In this document: positions 44,373-56,064 of the stretch, piece by piece
How positions within the stretch are numbered: position 1 is the first letter of the stretch
How the letters are laid out: each line of letters begins with the position of its first letter
Assembly (NCBI GenBank): GCA_002559145.1
Contig: NTXX01000006.1
Span: forward strand, 138,360 to 202,359
Direction of reading: 5' to 3'
Length of the DNA stretch: 64,000 bases
Source: Bacillus sp. AFS006103
GTDB taxonomy: Bacteria; Bacillota; Bacilli; Bacillales; Cytobacillaceae
Program-made: the position numbers and the translations under genes
The notes under the pieces: generated by a model
Databases searched by the model: none
Told to the model about the DNA's origin: nothing
What the model saw: the letters and a program-made list of their open reading frames with translations, nothing else

Positions 44373-45224
44373 TTATAAGGATGAATCTTCATGATGAAGC
44401 ATTTCTAATATCCGTTCCAAATCCTCTTGGGAAAAGAACTCGATTTCAATTTTCCCTTTATTCTTGTTCTGCTTAATATTTACACTCGTACCAAACCGTT
44501 CCCGAAGGACATGTTCGCGCTCTTGGATAAACACATCTTTTTTCTTCTCCGGTTTTTTTGTTTCACGTGGAACATTTTCATTTAAGTGCTGAATCAATTT
44601 TTCTAACTGACGAACACTTAATGCTTCCTTGATTATCTTTTCAACAACGGCTGGGATTTTTGCTTTTTCCCGGAGTCCTAACAAGGCACGGCCATGTCCC
44701 ATTGAGATTTTCCCGGTGGAAATGAACTCTTGGATGTTTGGAGGGAGCGAAAGCAAACGAACATGATTGGCTATATGCGGCCTGCTTTTACCCAGTCGCT
44801 TCGCCACCTCTTCTTGTGTCAGCTTAAGTTTTTCCATTAACATTTGATAAGCTAATCCCTCTTCAATCGGATTTAAATCTTCCCTTTGCAGGTTTTCAAG
44901 GACAGCTAATTCCATCATTTGCTGTTCAGAAAGATCGCGGACGACAGCTGGGATGGTTTCAAGTTTTGCTTCTTTCGCTGCACGGAAACGGCGCTCACCA
45001 ACCACAATTTCAAAGCCGCGAATGCTTTTTCTAACCACAATTGGCTGTAGGATTCCATGTTCGATAATAGACTCTTTTAATTCATCGATCGTCTCTTGTT
45101 GGAAGGTTTTCCGAGGCTGGTAAGGATTAGGACGCAGTTCAGTCAGTTTAATTTCCTGAACAGACTCCTCATTACCCTCATCCGAAAAGAATGCATTTAG
45201 GCCCTTCCCTAAACCTTTAGCCAT
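44373..45224 (-). CDS. parB: Chromosome-partitioning protein ParB (Spo0J)
   Basis: 283-residue CTP-binding clamp that loads at parS and recruits SMC. N-terminal CTPase motif GERRFRAAK (about 76-84), central HTH (TQEEVAKRLGKSRPHIANHVRLL) and a C-terminal dimerisation domain. A perfect parS lies within its own codons for NVPRETKK. Overlaps parA by eight bases. Confidence 0.97.
   Translation of the reverse strand: MAKGLGKGLNAFFSDEGNEESVQEIKLTELRPNPYQPRKTFQQETIDELKESIIEHGILQPIVVRKSIRGFEIVVGERRFRAAKEAKLETIPAVVRDLSEQQMMELAVLENLQREDLNPIEEGLAYQMLMEKLKLTQEEVAKRLGKSRPHIANHVRLLSLPPNIQEFISTGKISMGHGRALLGLREKAKIPAVVEKIIKEALSVRQLEKLIQHLNENVPRETKKPEKKKDVFIQEREHVLRERFGTSVNIKQNKNKGKIEIEFFSQEDLERILEMLHHEDSSL
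44559..44574. other. parS site inside parB
   Basis: TGTTTCACGTGGAACA, a full 16-base match to the parS consensus, located within parB as in B. subtilis spo0J. Confidence 0.95.
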
Positions 45225-45978
45225 TTGAGACCACTTCCTTTGCTAAATCTAAATACACCTCTGCACCACGGGATTTTGAATCATACGTAATGATTGGTTC
45301 CCCATGGCTTGGTGCTTCACTTAGACGCACATTTCTTGGAATAATGGTTTTATATACTTTATCCTGAAAATATTTCTTCACTTCTTCAATCACTTGGATA
45401 CCTAAATTCGTTCGTGCATCAAGCATTGTTAATAAAACGCCTTCAATTTTCAAATCCTGGTTCAAGTGCTTTTGCACAAGTCTTACCGTACTTAACAATT
45501 GACTTAAGCCTTCCAATGCATAATATTCACATTGAACGGGAATTAAGACTGAATCAGAAGCCGTTAAGGCATTAAGGGTTAATAAACCTAACGATGGCGG
45601 ACAATCAATAATAATATAATCAAATTGATCTCGCACTTCTTCAAGTGCCCGTTTCAAACGCACTTCTCTTGAGATAGTCGGTACCAATTCAATTTCAGCC
45701 CCTGCCAGTTGAATAGTCGCTGGGATTGCGTATAAATTTTCCACCGATGTCTGTTTAATTACATCCTTTGCTTCTACATCATCTACTAGTACATCATATA
45801 TGCATTGGTCAACTTCTGCCTTTTCAATACCAATCCCACTTGTTGCATTTCCCTGTGGGTCCGTGTCGACAAGCAGGACACGTTTTCCAATATATGCTAA
45901 GCAGGCACCTAGGTTGACAGAGGTAGTCGTTTTACCGACTCCGCCTTTTTGATTCGCGATTGCAAGAATTTTGCCCAC
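45217..45978 (-). CDS. parA: Chromosome-partitioning ATPase ParA (Soj)
   Basis: 253-residue deviant-Walker ATPase: KGGVGKTTTSVNLG (about 11-24), then VDTDPQGNAT and IIIDCPPSLGLLT. Soj also regulates DnaA at the origin in B. subtilis. First gene of parA-parB. Confidence 0.97.
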   Translation of the reverse strand: MGKILAIANQKGGVGKTTTSVNLGACLAYIGKRVLLVDTDPQGNATSGIGIEKAEVDQCIYDVLVDDVEAKDVIKQTSVENLYAIPATIQLAGAEIELVPTISREVRLKRALEEVRDQFDYIIIDCPPSLGLLTLNALTASDSVLIPVQCEYYALEGLSQLLSTVRLVQKHLNQDLKIEGVLLTMLDARTNLGIQVIEEVKKYFQDKVYKTIIPRNVRLSEAPSHGEPIITYDSKSRGAEVYLDLAKEVVSNG

Positions 45979-46286
45979 GATGTCACCTACCCTTTTATTC
46001 TCTCAAAGTTTTATTCTTGTATTCTATTGAATTTTGTTAAGATACTGTCGATTGGGCGAATCTAACCTGTATGATTAAAAGGAAAAATTCCATTCCTTTA
46101 TTTTAGCATGAAACAGATAGCTTGTAGGATTTTTTCTAAAAATATTCAAATGTTCAATAAACTTGTAGTTGTGATTTAGCGGGGAAATGGACACTATTTA
46201 TCCATACATTACCATTTATGTTCAAGAAAAAAAGAACCAAACATGTGATTTCGTCTGGTTCTAACTTCTATTTGTCTATTTATCTG
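45979..46286. other. Intergenic region, noc to parA
   Basis: About 310 bases: the parA promoter region and the noc terminator, an AGAACCA / TGGTTCT stem at 46233-46262 with T-rich sequence following on the minus strand. No gene seen. Confidence 0.6.
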
Positions 46287-47150
46287 CTATTTTTTCTTTG
46301 GTATCCGGATGGTGAATTGGTAGAATTCGTCAAATTCTTCTTCTTCAGCATCAAGGTTAATCCCGCTGTCTGTTACCATGGTTAAGGATTGGCGAATCGT
46401 ATTGACGGCGATTCTCATATCTTTACTAAAAGCCTTACGTTTCGGCTTTGGCTTTTCATCTTTTTGTTGCAGCAGTTTGACAACACGTTCCTCTGTCTGC
46501 TTGACATTAAAATTCTTTTCTATAATTTCAGCTAACAGCACCACTTGTTTTTCCGGGTCCTTCAGAGGAATGAGTGCGCGTGCATGGCGCTCTGTAATAA
46601 TTTTATTTAACAAGGCCTCTTGAATGGGCTGCGGTAATTTAAGAAGACGGAGCTTGTTGGCAACAGTTGACTGCCCTTTTCCAAGGCGTTGTGCTAACGC
46701 TTCTTGTGTTAGGTTATGCAATTCAAGCAACTTCCCATACGCCATCGCTTCTTCAATCGGCGACAGCTCTTCCCGTTGTAAATTCTCAATTAAAGCAACA
46801 GAAGCCGTTTCAGTATCCGATAAATTTTTGATAATGGCTGGTGCTTCGGACCAGCCGAGCTTTTTCATCGCACGAAACCGGCGTTCCCCGGCAATAATTT
46901 CAAATTGGTCAATGGCAAACTCTCTAACAACAATCGGCTGAATAATACCATGTATGTGAATCGTCCGTGCTAATTCTTCGATCTTCTCCTCATCAAAAAC
47001 CGTTCGAGGTTGAAATCGGTTTGCAACAATATGATCAATAGGTATCTTTTTTATTTCCTCATTTTTTTCTACAATTAGCTCTTTTTCAAGCGCAACCTCT
47101 TGTTCTCCCTTATCGCCGAGGCCAAAAAAGCGTGTAAACGATTGCTTCAT
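46287..47150 (-). CDS. noc: Nucleoid occlusion protein Noc
   Basis: 287-residue ParB paralogue that binds NBS sites and keeps the division septum off the nucleoid. The start at ATG 47150 ([17 protein letters not shown]) gives the N-terminal amphipathic membrane-binding helix typical of Noc; upstream in-frame GTG codons overlap the [23 protein letters not shown] motif at about 72-80 and [27 protein letters not shown]. Confidence 0.95.
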   Translation of the reverse strand: MKQSFTRFFGLGDKGEQEVALEKELIVEKNEEIKKIPIDHIVANRFQPRTVFDEEKIEELARTIHIHGIIQPIVVREFAIDQFEIIAGERRFRAMKKLGWSEAPAIIKNLSDTETASVALIENLQREELSPIEEAMAYGKLLELHNLTQEALAQRLGKGQSTVANKLRLLKLPQPIQEALLNKIITERHARALIPLKDPEKQVVLLAEIIEKNFNVKQTEERVVKLLQQKDEKPKPKRKAFSKDMRIAVNTIRQSLTMVTDSGINLDAEEEEFDEFYQFTIRIPKKK

Positions 47151-47298
47151 CCCCAACACCACCTTTACGAAACTCCCTATTACTTATTCTTTACACACAG
47201 ACATTCTTCCTGCTAAGAATATCATGTTTGTTGAAAAATTGTTAGGTCTTCTAATTAGCTTTTATTACAAGATAAGAAAGTATAGGTTTTTGAACCTA

Positions 47299-47453
47299 GA
47301 TAACTGTCTAGCTTCAGCGCCCAGCGGCTAGTGTACTTCGCTCTTTTCCCTACGATAAGTCAACATCGAATCGCTAGCGCTCTCCGTGTTTCCTTTATCT
47401 CAGTCAAAGAGCTCCAGTCCATACGCCGCTAAACGGGCGCTTCCGCTTTTCTA
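47299..47453. repeat. Dispersed ~155-bp repeat, copy between rsmG and noc
   Basis: Nearly identical to 50126-50281 and in the same orientation. Starts GATAACTGTCTAGCT and ends GCTTCCGCTTTTCTA. The last three bases are the rsmG stop codon (minus strand TAG). Confidence 0.9.
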
Positions 47454-48167
47454 TTCAATCGGTGTCTTTCCCGGTGTTCCAGGCTTGCGTGGATATTTCT
47501 TTGGCGTTTGCTTTTCCTTTTTTATGATTAAGATATTCCGCTCGCTTTCTTCCATTGGCAGCGTAAAGGTATGCATAGCTTCCAACCTTCCGCCAAGGGT
47601 TGTAATCGCTTTTTGCCCCACTTCTAATTCATCATTCGCATGGGCAGCTTTCATGGCAATAAAGTGCCCGCCTGTTTTAACCAATGGTAAACAAAGCTCA
47701 GAGAGTACAGACATTCTTGCTACGGCCCTTGCAGTTACCACATCAAAGCTTTCCCGATAGAGCGGATTTACCCCAAAGGTTTCGGCACGGTCATGAATAA
47801 AGTGAACATTTTCTAACTTCAATACCTTCGCAAGATGATTTAAAAATGAGATCCGCTTGTTTAAAGAATCAACAATTGTCACTTCGATATGAGGGAAGAC
47901 AATTTTTAAGGGAATACTAGGGAACCCAGCCCCCGCCCCGACATCACAGAGATGAAAAGGCTTTGTAAAATCAAAATAGAACGCGGCTGTAATTGAATCA
48001 TAAAAATGCTTAAGATAGACTTCAGCTTTATCCGTAATCGCAGTTAAATTCATTTTTTCATTCCACTCAACCAACGTCTCAAAATACAGCTCAAACTGGT
48101 CTACTTGATCCTGCGTTAGGGAAATCCCTTTTTCCTTTAGGTTTGCTTCCAATTGTTCGATGATCAT
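47451..48167 (-). CDS. rsmG: 16S rRNA (guanine527-N7)-methyltransferase RsmG
   Basis: 238-residue SAM-dependent methyltransferase; loss gives low-level streptomycin resistance. Motif [16 protein letters not shown] at about 74-88 and [13 protein letters not shown] around 145 are conserved. Its stop codon is supplied by the dispersed repeat. Follows mnmG closely (21 bases). Confidence 0.96.
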   Translation of the reverse strand: MIIEQLEANLKEKGISLTQDQVDQFELYFETLVEWNEKMNLTAITDKAEVYLKHFYDSITAAFYFDFTKPFHLCDVGAGAGFPSIPLKIVFPHIEVTIVDSLNKRISFLNHLAKVLKLENVHFIHDRAETFGVNPLYRESFDVVTARAVARMSVLSELCLPLVKTGGHFIAMKAAHANDELEVGQKAITTLGGRLEAMHTFTLPMEESERNILIIKKEKQTPKKYPRKPGTPGKTPIE

Positions 48168-48188
48168 TCAGTAATCTTCCTCACATAA

Positions 48189-50078
48189 TTATTCATTTGA
48201 AACTCTTGCAATTTTGCCTTGTTCTAAATAAACAAGCAAAATTGACACATCGGCAGGATTTACCCCAGATATCCGCGATGCCTGGGCAATCGATAGCGGT
48301 TTGACTAATTTAAGTTTTTGTCTGGCTTCGGTCGCAAGTCCTGAAACAGAATCATAATCAATATTCTCTGGGATCTTCTTATCTTCCATTTTCTTTAATC
48401 GTTCAACTTGTTGCAGGGACTTGCTAATATAGCCCTCATACTTTAATTGGATTTCCACCTGTTCCTTCACATCTTCATCAAGTGAAATTTCACTTGGGAA
48501 AATTGTATCCAGCTGATGATAAGACATTTCTGGTCTTTTTAATAAATCAGCGGCACGGATTCCATCCTTTAATTCACTTCCGCCAATGCTCCGAATCATT
48601 TCTTGAACCTCAGCTGTCGGCTTCAGAAACGTTGACGTTAAACGCAGTTTTTCCGCTTCAATTGCTTCTTTTTTCTCCAAAAACTTTTCATACCGGTCGT
48701 CACGAATCAATCCAATTTGATGGCCGATGTCTGTTAATCGTAAATCAGCATTATCATGGCGTAATAGCAGGCGATATTCCGCTCTTGACGTTAGCAAGCG
48801 ATAGGGTTCATTTGTTCCTTTGGTGATTAAATCATCAATTAACACACCAATATAGGCATCCGAACGGCTTAACACTAACTGCTCACGGCTAAGTGCATTT
48901 AATCCTGCATTGATACCAGCCATGATTCCCTGGCCGGCTGCTTCCTCATAGCCGGACGTCCCATTAATTTGACCCGCTGTATAGAGACCCTTGACCACTT
49001 TGGTTTCTAGTGTTGGCCATAATTGGGTTGGTACAATCGCATCATATTCAATTGCATATCCTGCTCTCATCATTTGTGCATTTTCGAGCCCCGGAACTGT
49101 TTTAAGAATTTCCCGCTGTACATCCTCTGGTAGGCTCGTAGATAGCCCCTGGACATAGACTTCCTTTGTGTGCCTTCCTTCAGGCTCAAGGAAAATTTGA
49201 TGACGAGGTTTATCATTAAAGCGGACCACCTTATCCTCAATCGATGGACAATACCGTGGGCCGGTTCCTTTAATCATTCCAGAAAACATCGGCGAACGAT
49301 GAAGATTGGCGTCAATTAACTGATGGGTACGATCATTTGTATAAGTCAACCAGCATGGCAACTGGTCGGTAATATATTTCGTTGTTTCATAGGAAAAGGA
49401 CCTTGGAACTTCGTCACCGGGTTGGATTTCTGTTTTACTATAATCAATCGTATTACTATTTACACGTGGCGGTGTTCCTGTCTTAAAGCGGACAAGTTCA
49501 AATCCAAGCTCCTCTAAATGCTCCGATAGCTTAATCGATGGCTGTTGATTATTGGGGCCACTTGAATATTTCAGTTCTCCAAGGATAATTTCACCGCGTA
49601 AGTAGGTGCCGGTAGTAATCACGACTGTTTTTGAGCGGTAGACCGCACCTGTCTTGGTAATAACCCCTTTAGCAACTCCATCCTCGACAATCAGTTCCTC
49701 GACCATCCCTTGGAGTAAGGTGAGATTCGATTCCTCTTCGAGTGTTTTTTTCATTTCATGCTGGTAAGCAAATTTGTCAGCTTGTGCTCTTAACGCACGA
49801 ACAGCCGGTCCTTTCCCTGTGTTCAGCATTCTCATTTGGATATAAGTTTTATCAATATTTTTACCCATTTCCCCGCCCAGGGCATCAATTTCACGAACGA
49901 CGATCCCTTTAGCTGGTCCGCCAACGGATGGGTTACATGGCATAAAGGCCACCATATCAAGATTGATGGTAATCATTAATGTTTTTGCGCCAAGTCGAGC
50001 AGCAGCAAGGCCTGCTTCACAGCCGGCATGACCTGCACCAACGACAATGACGTCAAAATTTCCTGCTTCGTATTGCAT
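48189..50078 (-). CDS. mnmG: tRNA uridine-5-carboxymethylaminomethyl modification enzyme MnmG (GidA)
   Basis: 629 residues from ATG 50078 (AGAGGAGTG upstream). FAD- and NADH-binding partner of MnmE that builds cmnm5U at the wobble base. FAD motif [19 protein letters not shown] near residue 12, [12 protein letters not shown] and the C-terminal TEARQKL region. Between mnmE and rsmG, flanked by the two direct repeat copies. Confidence 0.97.
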   Translation of the reverse strand: MQYEAGNFDVIVVGAGHAGCEAGLAAARLGAKTLMITINLDMVAFMPCNPSVGGPAKGIVVREIDALGGEMGKNIDKTYIQMRMLNTGKGPAVRALRAQADKFAYQHEMKKTLEEESNLTLLQGMVEELIVEDGVAKGVITKTGAVYRSKTVVITTGTYLRGEIILGELKYSSGPNNQQPSIKLSEHLEELGFELVRFKTGTPPRVNSNTIDYSKTEIQPGDEVPRSFSYETTKYITDQLPCWLTYTNDRTHQLIDANLHRSPMFSGMIKGTGPRYCPSIEDKVVRFNDKPRHQIFLEPEGRHTKEVYVQGLSTSLPEDVQREILKTVPGLENAQMMRAGYAIEYDAIVPTQLWPTLETKVVKGLYTAGQINGTSGYEEAAGQGIMAGINAGLNALSREQLVLSRSDAYIGVLIDDLITKGTNEPYRLLTSRAEYRLLLRHDNADLRLTDIGHQIGLIRDDRYEKFLEKKEAIEAEKLRLTSTFLKPTAEVQEMIRSIGGSELKDGIRAADLLKRPEMSYHQLDTIFPSEISLDEDVKEQVEIQLKYEGYISKSLQQVERLKKMEDKKIPENIDYDSVSGLATEARQKLKLVKPLSIAQASRISGVNPADVSILLVYLEQGKIARVSNE

Positions 50079-50125
50079 ATTGTCACTCCTCTTCCGTAAA
50101 TACGGAGTATAATGCTTTTTACTTT

Positions 50126-50281
50126 GATAACTGTCTAGCTCCAGCACCCAGCGGCTAGTGGACTTCGCTCTTTTCCCTACGATAAGTCAACATCGAATCG
50201 CTCCGCTCTCCGTGTTTCCTTTATCTCAGTCAAAGCGCTCCAGTCCATACGCCGCTAAACGGGTGCTTCCGCTTTTCTATT
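50126..50281. repeat. Dispersed ~155-bp repeat, copy between mnmE and mnmG
   Basis: Direct repeat of 47299-47453 with few differences. The end GCTTTTCTA again supplies the TAG stop codon, here of mnmE. Confidence 0.9.
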
Positions 50282-51662
50282 TACCCAAACAAAATTGTGA
50301 AAATAACTGATCGATTAGGCTTTCGTGGACACTTTCGCCAATGATTTCACCAAGTAATTCCCACGTCCTCGTTAAATCGATTTGAACGATATCAATCGGA
50401 GTCCCCATTTCTACTCCATCAATCGCTTCTTCAATGGTAGTTAGGCTTTGGTGCAATAGTGCAATATGACGACTGTTTGATACATAGGTCATATCGCCAG
50501 CATCAATTGTCCCAGCAAAGAATAACGAGGCAATTGCTTCCTCTAATTCGTCAACACCACGATCCTCAAGTAAGGAGGTTGTGACAATCTTGTGCTCTTT
50601 GGCTAACTCTCTTACTTTATCGAGATCAATTTGCTGCTCCAAATCCGTCTTATTGATAATAACGATAACATCCATTCCTTTAACCACTTCAAACAACTGT
50701 TCATCTTCCAGGCTTAACTTGTCAGCATAATTTAAAACAAGCAAAATTAAATCTGCATCCTGTAAAACTTGGCGGGAGCGCTCCACACCAATTCGTTCGA
50801 CAATATCCTCTGTTTCTCGAATTCCAGCTGTGTCCAAAAGTCTTAGCGGCACACCGCGGACATTTACATATTCCTCAATCACATCCCGTGTAGTTCCGGG
50901 AATATCTGTCACAATTGCTTTATTTTCATGTACTAAACTATTTAAAAGCGAGGATTTCCCCACATTTGGGCGTCCTACAATTGCAGTGGACAGTCCTTCC
51001 CGTAAAATTTTCCCCTGTTCCGACGTCTGGAGGAGCTTTTTGATTTCTTCCCTAACAAAATAAGCCTTTTCAGCTAACATCTTATGGGTCATTTCCTCGA
51101 CATCGTCATATTCTGGATAATCAATATTCACTTCCACATGAGCAAGAATCTCTAAAATCTCCTGCCGTAGTCTTTGAATTAATTTCGACAGGCGCCCTTC
51201 CATTTGTCCCAAGGCAACATTCATGGCACGGTCCGTTTTTGCGCGGATTAAATCCATTACTGCTTCTGCTTGCGATAAGTCGATCCGTCCATTCAAAAAT
51301 GCTCTTTTTGTAAACTCACCTGGTTCTGCAAGTCTCGCTCCATTTGTTAGCACCTGCATGAGAACTCGATTTACAGACACAATCCCGCCATGGCAGTTGA
51401 TTTCAACAACATCCTCTTTGGTAAAAGTCTTCGGCCCTCTCATGACCGATACCATTACCTCTTCGACGACTTGCCCGGACTTCGGATCTAGCAAGTGTCC
51501 ATAGTGAATCGTGTGCGTTGCTGCTTCAGACAGCTTCTTTCCACCAATACTTCTAAATAGCTTGTCCGCTATCAGGATTGCTTCATCTCCGCTCAACCGA
51601 ACAATCGCAATCGCACCCTCCCCCATCGGAGTCGATATTGCCGCAATCGTATCAACTTCCAT
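50277..51662 (-). CDS. mnmE: tRNA modification GTPase MnmE (TrmE)
   Basis: 461-residue GTPase. N-terminal folate-binding domain ([25 protein letters not shown]), a helical domain and an inserted G domain with [14 protein letters not shown] (about 227-240) and DTAGIRET. C-terminal CLGK carries the conserved Cys. Works with MnmG. Its stop lies in the dispersed repeat. Confidence 0.97.
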   Translation of the reverse strand: MEVDTIAAISTPMGEGAIAIVRLSGDEAILIADKLFRSIGGKKLSEAATHTIHYGHLLDPKSGQVVEEVMVSVMRGPKTFTKEDVVEINCHGGIVSVNRVLMQVLTNGARLAEPGEFTKRAFLNGRIDLSQAEAVMDLIRAKTDRAMNVALGQMEGRLSKLIQRLRQEILEILAHVEVNIDYPEYDDVEEMTHKMLAEKAYFVREEIKKLLQTSEQGKILREGLSTAIVGRPNVGKSSLLNSLVHENKAIVTDIPGTTRDVIEEYVNVRGVPLRLLDTAGIRETEDIVERIGVERSRQVLQDADLILLVLNYADKLSLEDEQLFEVVKGMDVIVIINKTDLEQQIDLDKVRELAKEHKIVTTSLLEDRGVDELEEAIASLFFAGTIDAGDMTYVSNSRHIALLHQSLTTIEEAIDGVEMGTPIDIVQIDLTRTWELLGEIIGESVHESLIDQLFSQFCLGK

Positions 51663-51957
51663 TTCCTACACCTCTCATTTAAAAAATCAGTCCATCTATA
51701 TAAACAGTAATTTTTTTCTCCAAAACAATAGAATACCACATTCATACCTGTGGAAAAAGAAAACCTTCTTCACAATAATTAATCCACAATTCACTTCTAT
51801 CCCATTATTATTCTAACTTATCCACATGTGAATAACAATAAAACGCAAAGTGATAAATAATTGCTGTTATCAACAGCTTTATTTTTTTGGAGACCACAAA
51901 AAAGACACCCTATCTTAAATAGGATGCCTTTGTGATTTAGTAATACATTTTAAAGGT
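51663..51957. other. Intergenic region, jag to mnmE
   Basis: AT-rich, with one perfect DnaA box (TTATCCACA, 51818-51826) and the jag terminator (stem 51904-51913 with 51919-51928, T-run on the minus strand). No gene seen. Confidence 0.6.
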
Positions 51958-52584
51958 TTATCTTCTGGGTGCAGGAGAGATCACAATAAAGCGATGCGGT
52001 TCCGATCCATCAGAAAATGTTTTGACCCGTCTGTTATCCGATAAAGCAGCATGAATCACTTTTCGCTCGTAGGAAGGCATGGGTTCTAAGGTTACATCCT
52101 TTCCCGACTTAACTGCCTTTTGGGCAAGACGATGCGCTAATTGAATCAGCGTTTCATTTCTTCTTTTCCGGTAATCCTCAGCGTCCAGAATTACGGTTAA
52201 ATACTGATTGGAAAAACGATTAAGCACTAATTGCGTCAAATATTGAAGTGAATTTAAGGTTTGACCTCTTTTCCCAATCAATAACGCAATCTTTTCGCCA
52301 GTCATAATTAAATGAACATGTTTACCGTCTCGTTTAATTTCTATTTCTGCAGGAGCGCCCATTTGTTCACTTACCTGAGTCAGAAATTTTTTGGCCTCTT
52401 CAATCGGGTCAATAATAACTGTCACTTTAACAACAGCCGGCCTCGTTCCAAAAATTCCAAAGAGCCCTTTTTTACCTTCATCAATAATATCTATATCTGT
52501 GCGGTCTTTGCTGATTTGTAATTGAGCTAAAGCTGATTTTACTGCTTCTTCGACAGTTTGTCCTGTAGCAGTTACCTGTTTCAC
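51958..52584 (-). CDS. jag: Jag/KhpB RNA-binding protein
   Basis: 208 residues: N-terminal Jag domain (about 1-50, [23 protein letters not shown]), KH domain with [16 protein letters not shown] (about 112-127) and R3H domain ending in [17 protein letters not shown]-binding partner of KhpA with roles in cell-wall growth. It overlaps spoIIIJ by four bases, the usual pairing. Confidence 0.95.
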   Translation of the reverse strand: MKQVTATGQTVEEAVKSALAQLQISKDRTDIDIIDEGKKGLFGIFGTRPAVVKVTVIIDPIEEAKKFLTQVSEQMGAPAEIEIKRDGKHVHLIMTGEKIALLIGKRGQTLNSLQYLTQLVLNRFSNQYLTVILDAEDYRKRRNETLIQLAHRLAQKAVKSGKDVTLEPMPSYERKVIHAALSDNRRVKTFSDGSEPHRFIVISPAPRR

Positions 52585-53357
52585 TTTTTTGCTCCTCCCG
52601 CATTACCGGATGCTTTTGCTGTTTTTAAATCCGGTCCTTTAATAAAATAAGTTTGCACAATCATAAAAATATTTCCGACTACCCAGTATAACGAAAGTGC
52701 AGCTGGGAAACTAAAGGCAAATACCACAATCATAATTGGCATCATCCAAAGCATCATCGCCATTTGCGGATTCTGGTCTTGTCCAGCCATCATAATTTTT
52801 TGTTGAATAAACGTAGTTATTCCCGCCACAATCGGCAAAATATAGTAAGGATCTTTATCGCCCAGGTCAAACCAGAGGAAATTATCTGAAGCAATTTCCC
52901 TTGTTCGAGAGATGGCATGGTAAAAACCAATTAAGATGGGCATTTGTACAATTAATGGAAAACAGCCAGCCATTGGATTTACTCCATGCTTTGAAAACAG
53001 AGCCATCGTTTCCTGTTGTAGTTTCTGCTGTGTTTTTTGATCTTTAGAACTATATTTCTTTTTCAACTCGGCCATTTCCGGCTGCAATGCCTGCATTGCC
53101 TTAGAACTTCTTGTCTGCTTGATCATTAATGGTAAAATAATAAGGCGAATCAGGATCGTTACGACAATAATCGATAACCCAAAGCTGCCCCCAAGAATGT
53201 GCGCCCCTTCTTTAATCACCCACGATAAAGGATAGACAATGTGTTCATTCCAAAACCCTGAACTCTCCGATGTTATTGGCTTCTTAATTTCACTGCATCC
53301 TGTCAGGAACATAAATACAGAAAGTAAACCAATTCCTAGTAATATTCTTTTTTTCAA
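52581..53357 (-). CDS. spoIIIJ: Membrane protein insertase YidC/OxaA (SpoIIIJ)
   Basis: 258-residue lipoprotein insertase with signal peptide and lipobox LTGCSE (Cys near residue 21), five TM segments and the hydrophilic-groove Arg in [11 protein letters not shown]. Helps insert membrane proteins; SpoIIIJ is needed for sigma-G activation during sporulation. Between rnpA and jag as usual. Confidence 0.95.
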   Translation of the reverse strand: MKKRILLGIGLLSVFMFLTGCSEIKKPITSESSGFWNEHIVYPLSWVIKEGAHILGGSFGLSIIVVTILIRLIILPLMIKQTRSSKAMQALQPEMAELKKKYSSKDQKTQQKLQQETMALFSKHGVNPMAGCFPLIVQMPILIGFYHAISRTREIASDNFLWFDLGDKDPYYILPIVAGITTFIQQKIMMAGQDQNPQMAMMLWMMPIMIVVFAFSFPAALSLYWVVGNIFMIVQTYFIKGPDLKTAKASGNAGGAKK

Positions 53358-53518
53358 CCAAGTTTTCCTCCTTACATAAAGATAACAAGCAAATTTTCAT
53401 CTAACTTATGTACTATTTATTTTGGAAGATTTCAAAGGTATTTTATCATTTAAGCAAAGGAATTGTCTTTAATAGATGCAAATTTCAGGCAAATTCCTTT
53501 GCAATTTATGTCTTAAAG

Positions 53519-53860
53519 TTACTTTTTCAAAACCTTCCCCACTTTTAGCACATGGGTTAAACTTTTTTTCACCTCGAAGAAATCCATTTCAGCAGCAGGT
53601 TTCCTCGCAATAATCACGTAATCATTCCCTGGAGCTAACTGTTCGTTCAGTTCAAAAATGGATTGTCTTACATACCTTTTGATTCTGTTCCTTGTCACCG
53701 CATTTCCTATCTTCTTACTGACAGATAGGCCGATACGAAAGTAATCTTGTCCCTCTTTTAGTAAAGAGTAGACAACAAATTGCCTATTCGCAAATGAGTG
53801 GCCCTTTTGAAATGCCGCTTGGAATTCTTTATTTTTTTTAATACGCAGCTCTTTTTTCAT
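53519..53860 (-). CDS. rnpA: Ribonuclease P protein component
   Basis: 113 residues from ATG 53860 ([20 protein letters not shown]), with GAAGGTG upstream. The RNR-like motif reads [15 protein letters not shown] (about 56-70). Cofactor of RNase P RNA in tRNA 5' processing. Follows rpmH. Confidence 0.96.
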   Translation of the reverse strand: MKKELRIKKNKEFQAAFQKGHSFANRQFVVYSLLKEGQDYFRIGLSVSKKIGNAVTRNRIKRYVRQSIFELNEQLAPGNDYVIIARKPAAEMDFFEVKKSLTHVLKVGKVLKK

Positions 53861-53911
53861 AAAAAACACCTTCAGTCGGATTAGAAAAAAGACCACTGAC
53901 TGTGCAGTGGT

Positions 53912-54046
53912 CTATGCTGATAATACTTTTCTTCCCTTAAGACGACGACGAGCTAGAACCTTGCGGCCATTAGCAGAGCTCATACGACTACGGAAGCCAT
54001 GAACTTTACTGTGTTTACGGCTATTTGGTTGATATGTTCTTTTCAT
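53912..54046 (-). CDS. rpmH: 50S ribosomal protein L34
   Basis: 44-residue very basic protein: [18 protein letters not shown], then [23 protein letters not shown]. Standard length. GGGAGGTG precedes the ATG. Its stop lies about 50 bases before rnpA. Marks the left side of oriC. Confidence 0.97.
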   Translation of the reverse strand: MKRTYQPNSRKHSKVHGFRSRMSSANGRKVLARRRLKGRKVLSA

Positions 54047-54717
54047 TATATGACACCTCCCTGAGGAATAGCTATCAAAGTTTAAATGACAGTCTTACTT
54101 ATTATAAAGACGTCACCATAAAATTGTCAACTACTCTTCGCTATTGTTTCCATTTCCAAATTTTATTGAACATGAAATTGCTTATTTCCAGAAATTATAA
54201 AGCTAAGATGAAATGATCCTAACCATAGTTGAGGAATTGTAAATTTTGATTCAAAAAAAATCAATCTGCACTTCCCCAGTGCAGATTCAAATGACTTGTG
54301 GATAAATTTTCGACATTTTTTTCACTCTTTACACAAGATATTGACAGGTTTTGCACAATTCATCTACTTGTGGACAATTACTGTGCACATATTGTTACAG
54401 TTGTGGATAAACTACGAAAAGGCATTGCGCATCAAGCAATTATTTGATATTATATTTGTGTTTTCACTCTTAATAACTTTATCCACAAGAATACGTTATC
54501 CACAAATTGTGGATATCATGTGGATAGTTTATTCAAGGGTGCTGTAGAAGGTTGTCCACAAGAGGTGGATATTGTCGAAACTCCATTTTACTTCCTTATT
54601 ATATATTATCCACATTCACTATTTCGTATATTTATAAATTAATAGGTTGTACTGCTGGTATAATTGCGAAAAAGCGTATTATTTTATAAAAAAATCAAAA
54701 CAAAGGAGGGATGTTTT
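54047..54717. other. oriC region upstream of dnaA (DnaA-box cluster)
   Basis: Perfect DnaA boxes at 54297-54305, 54412-54420 (both as TGTGGATAA), 54479-54487, 54496-54504 and 54606-54614, plus near matches at 54369, 54508, 54519 and 54552. It also contains the promoters of rpmH and dnaA and a hairpin with an eight-T run in the leftward sense (54249-54287). Confidence 0.93.
54249..54287 (-). terminator. Leftward terminator in oriC
   Basis: Perfect ten-bp stem AATCTGCACT / AGTGCAGATT, five-base loop, then GA and eight T on the minus strand. It would stop antisense transcription from the DnaA-box region before rpmH. Confidence 0.75.
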
Positions 54718-56064
54718 TTGGAAAATATTGCGGATCTTTGGCATGCTGCCTTAGCCAATATAGAGAAAAAGATTAGCAAACCAAGCTTTGACACCTGGCT
54801 TAAGTCGACAAAGGCCCATTCCCTTCAAGGTGATTTGCTTATCATAACTGCTCCCAATGAGTTTGCTCGGGATTGGCTGGAAGAACGTTATTCACAGCTT
54901 ATCTCTGGGATTCTCTATGAAATCACCGGAGAAGAGCTTTCTGTTAAGTTTATCATTCCGCAAAATCAAAGTGAGTCAGAAAATGATGTGCAATTACCTC
55001 CCAAAAAGGTTAAAAAGGACGACGACCATGGGGAATTTCCTCAAGGTATCTTAAATCAGAAATACACGTTTGATACATTTGTTATTGGCTCAGGCAACCG
55101 TTTTGCCCACGCTGCATCACTCGCAGTAGCCGAAGCCCCGGCCAAGGCATACAATCCCCTCTTTATCTATGGAGGAGTTGGCTTAGGAAAAACGCACTTA
55201 ATGCATGCGATTGGCCATTATGTCTTAGACCATAACCCTGCTGCAAAAGTCGTTTATTTATCATCTGAAAAATTTACAAATGAATTTATTAACTCGATTC
55301 GTGACAATAAAGCGGAGAGTTTCCGCAATAAATATCGAAATGTCGATATCTTACTTATAGATGATATTCAATTTTTAGCCGGAAAAGAATCAACGCAAGA
55401 AGAATTTTTTCATACATTTAATGCGCTTCATGAGGAAAGTAAACAAATTATTATCTCTAGCGACAGGCCGCCTCGGGAAATTCCGACGCTAGAGGATCGG
55501 CTCAGGTCCCGTTTTGAATGGGGATTGATTACAGATATTACCCCGCCTGATTTGGAAACGAGAATAGCGATTCTTCGTAAAAAGGCGAGAGCAGAAGGCT
55601 TAGATATACCAAACGAGGTCATGCTTTATATTGCCAATCAAATCGATACAAACATCAGGGAGCTAGAAGGCGCACTCATCAGGGTTGTTGCCTATTCATC
55701 CTTAATCAATAAAGATATTAATGCCAATTTAGCAGCAGAGGCATTAAAAGATATTATTCCGAGTTCCAAGCCTAAAGTGATCACGATTCTGGATATTCAA
55801 AAGACGGTTGGGGAACTCTTTAGTATAAAACTTGAAGATTTTAAGGCAAAAAAGCGGACCAAATCGCTTGCCTTCCCTAGACAAATTGCCATGTATTTAT
55901 CACGGGAATTAACCGATTATTCCTTGCCGAAAATCGGCGAAGAATTTGGCGGCCGTGATCATACGACTGTCATCCATGCACATGAAAAAATCTCTAAACT
56001 TCTTCAAACAGATGCCCAGCTGCAACGGCAAATGAAAGAATTACATGAACTATTGAAGGTTTAA
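54718..56064 (+). CDS. dnaA: Chromosomal replication initiator DnaA
   Basis: 448 residues. I choose the TTG at 54718 (AAAGGAGGG seven bases upstream), giving [18 protein letters not shown], which lines up with B. subtilis DnaA. Domain I, linker, AAA+ domain with [15 protein letters not shown] (about 154-168) and DDIQFLAGK, and the C-terminal box-binding HTH with [15 protein letters not shown]. Flanked on both sides by DnaA boxes, implying autoregulation. Confidence 0.98.
   Translation: MENIADLWHAALANIEKKISKPSFDTWLKSTKAHSLQGDLLIITAPNEFARDWLEERYSQLISGILYEITGEELSVKFIIPQNQSESENDVQLPPKKVKKDDDHGEFPQGILNQKYTFDTFVIGSGNRFAHAASLAVAEAPAKAYNPLFIYGGVGLGKTHLMHAIGHYVLDHNPAAKVVYLSSEKFTNEFINSIRDNKAESFRNKYRNVDILLIDDIQFLAGKESTQEEFFHTFNALHEESKQIIISSDRPPREIPTLEDRLRSRFEWGLITDITPPDLETRIAILRKKARAEGLDIPNEVMLYIANQIDTNIRELEGALIRVVAYSSLINKDINANLAAEALKDIIPSSKPKVITILDIQKTVGELFSIKLEDFKAKKRTKSLAFPRQIAMYLSRELTDYSLPKIGEEFGGRDHTTVIHAHEKISKLLQTDAQLQRQMKELHELLKV

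Noticed and set aside
54664..54717. Upstream extension of DnaA (18 extra residues)
   Set aside because: The AAAGGAGGG just before TTG 54718 and alignment with B. subtilis DnaA fix the later start.
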